Both the position numbers and the translations under genes were made by a program. Shown here in pieces: positions 63,126-64,000 of a DNA stretch of 64,000 bases (within the stretch, counting starts at the first letter, position 1; each line of letters starts with the position of its first letter). This DNA is from Streptomyces sp. I05A-00742 (GTDB lineage Bacteria; Actinomycetota; Actinomycetes; Streptomycetales; Streptomycetaceae). The stretch lies in contig NZ_JABETO010000003.1 of the NCBI RefSeq assembly GCF_013055795.1, positions 191,372-255,371 on the forward strand, read 5' to 3'. The notes under the pieces are model-generated. The model was not told the origin of the DNA. It was given only the letters and a program-made list of their open reading frames with translations, and made no database searches.

Positions 63126-64000
63126 CTACCGTCCTTCCAGGAGCCTCTTCTGCGGCTTGCCCATCGCGTTGCGGGGCAACGCGTCCAGGAAGCGGACGCG
63201 GCGGGGCCGCTTGTGGACGGACAGCTGCGCGGCGACGAAGTCGATCAGCGCCTGCTCGGTCACGCCGTCGGCCACCACATAGGCGACGATCTCCTGCCCC
63301 AGGTCGTCGTGGGGCACCCCCACCACGGCGGCCTCGGCGACCGCGGGGTGGTCGAGGAGGGCGTTCTCGACCTCCCCGGCGCCGATGCGGTAGCCGCCGG
63401 ACTTGATGAGGTCGGTGGAGGCGCGGCCGACGATGCGGTGGCCGCCGTCGGGGTCCAGGGCGGCGATGTCGCCGGTGCGGAACCAGCCGTCGGCGGTGTG
63501 CGCCCGGGCCGTCTCCTCGGGGCGGCCGAGGTAGCCGGAGAAGAGCGTCGGGCCCGACACCTCCAGTTCGCCGATGCCGCTGCCGTCCTCGACGGCCGCG
63601 AGCCGGGTGCGCGTCCCCGGCAGCGGCACCCCGACGCGGCCCGGCAGGCGTTCGCCGTCGGGGCGGGCGGCGACGGTGATCAGCGTCTCGGTCATGCCGT
63701 AGCGCTCGACGGGCCGCTGCCCGGTCAGCGCCTCCAGCTCGCGGAAGACGGGCGCGGGCAGGGCGGCGCTGCCGGAGACGAGCAGCCGCGCCCCGCCCAG
63801 CCGCCGGGCGGACGAGGGGTCGCGGGCGATCCGGGACCACACCGTCGGCACGCCGAAGTACAGGCTGCCGCCCGCCGCCGCGTACGCCTCGGGGGACGGC
63901 CGCCCGGTGTGGACCAGCCGGCAGCCGGTGCGCAGGGCGCCCAGCACGCCCAGGACGAGGCCGTGGACGTGGAAGAGCGGCAGCCCGTGGACGAGGGTGT
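63126..64000 (-). CDS. Acyl-CoA synthetase (AMP-binding), C-terminal part
   Basis: The 3' portion of an AMP-forming acyl-CoA synthetase that runs off the right edge; at least 291 residues are visible. Motifs: ERYGMTETLITVAA (A5-type), HTADGWFRTGDIAAL, GRASTDLIKSGGYRIGAGEVENALL (hinge region) and PRNAMGKPQKRLLEGR with the catalytic Lys (GKPQK). It activates a carboxylic acid to the acyl-CoA via acyl-AMP; the substrate (fatty, aromatic or malonate-like) cannot be told without the N-terminal part. Confidence 0.93.
   Translation of the reverse strand, partial: TLVHGLPLFHVHGLVLGVLGALRTGCRLVHTGRPSPEAYAAAGGSLYFGVPTVWSRIARDPSSARRLGGARLLVSGSAALPAPVFRELEALTGQRPVERYGMTETLITVAARPDGERLPGRVGVPLPGTRTRLAAVEDGSGIGELEVSGPTLFSGYLGRPEETARAHTADGWFRTGDIAALDPDGGHRIVGRASTDLIKSGGYRIGAGEVENALLDHPAVAEAAVVGVPHDDLGQEIVAYVVADGVTEQALIDFVAAQLSVHKRPRRVRFLDALPRNAMGKPQKRLLEGR

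Overview
The window is chromosomal DNA from a high-GC actinobacterium, almost certainly Streptomyces. The reasons are the extreme G/C bias at third codon positions, many GTG and some TTG starts, frequent ATGA/GTGA stop-start overlaps, a whiB gene, F420 biosynthesis genes, a cluster of LytR-CpsA-Psr (LCP) proteins, and the gene order around ahcY, manA/manB, whiB and cofD/cofE that is familiar from streptomycetes. No tRNA, CRISPR array, transposase or prophage gene was seen. Most of the window looks like conserved chromosomal core.

Layout. 1-733: 5' end of a 16S rRNA gene (minus strand) with its leader and a strong promoter. 796-5448: a conserved hypothetical gene, ahcY (S-adenosylhomocysteine hydrolase) and a lone fructose-type PTS permease. 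5500-18340: a cation efflux transporter and the mannose-phosphate block (manA, SIS-domain protein, Trm112-like protein, manB), then DUF3499, a zincin-like protein, DUF5719, a very large membrane glycosyltransferase and whiB. 18720-21965: a cysteine dioxygenase behind a candidate cysteine-rich leader peptide, then the F420 genes cofD and fbiB. 22237-37526: a DNA glycosylase, an NDP-mannose-type nucleotidyltransferase, a secreted amidase, TIGR03089, and five LCP-family genes with a glycosyltransferase and a thioesterase. 37594-45043: VOC protein, acyl-CoA dehydrogenase, UDP-glucose/GDP-mannose dehydrogenase family gene, M19 dipeptidase, purE, purK and gtrA. 45110-51755: a two-component system, a POT peptide transporter, and an anti-sigma-like ATPase, STAS protein and SigB-type sigma factor. 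51993-53794: a small membrane protein, a racemase remnant and a secreted hydrolase. 53824-60914: a histidine-utilisation operon (hutU, M20 amidohydrolase, hutF, hutI) with a divergent PLP decarboxylase. 60898-64000: a membrane protein, a short secreted peptide, an RpiR regulator and a truncated acyl-CoA synthetase.

How the genes work together. manA, manB and the nucleotidyltransferase at 23616 can make Man-6-P, Man-1-P and NDP-mannose. This could feed the glycosyltransferases, and LCP enzymes could attach the resulting glycopolymers to peptidoglycan. cofD and fbiB carry out late steps of coenzyme F420 synthesis. hutU, hutI and hutF degrade urocanate to N-formylglutamate; hutG is not in the operon and an M20 amidohydrolase sits in its place. 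purK and purE carry out the AIR to CAIR steps of purine synthesis. The ATPase, STAS protein and sigma factor look like a partner-switching stress module.

The observations I rate highest are a predicted leaderless 40-codon leader ORF with four TGT (Cys) codons in its last twelve codons upstream of cysteine dioxygenase; a family of inverted-repeat intergenic elements (four copies or fragments), one of which has become the in-frame N-terminus of the amidohydrolase in the hut operon; and that amidohydrolase as a possible replacement for HutG. All functional statements are from reading the sequence and from family knowledge; no database search was run.
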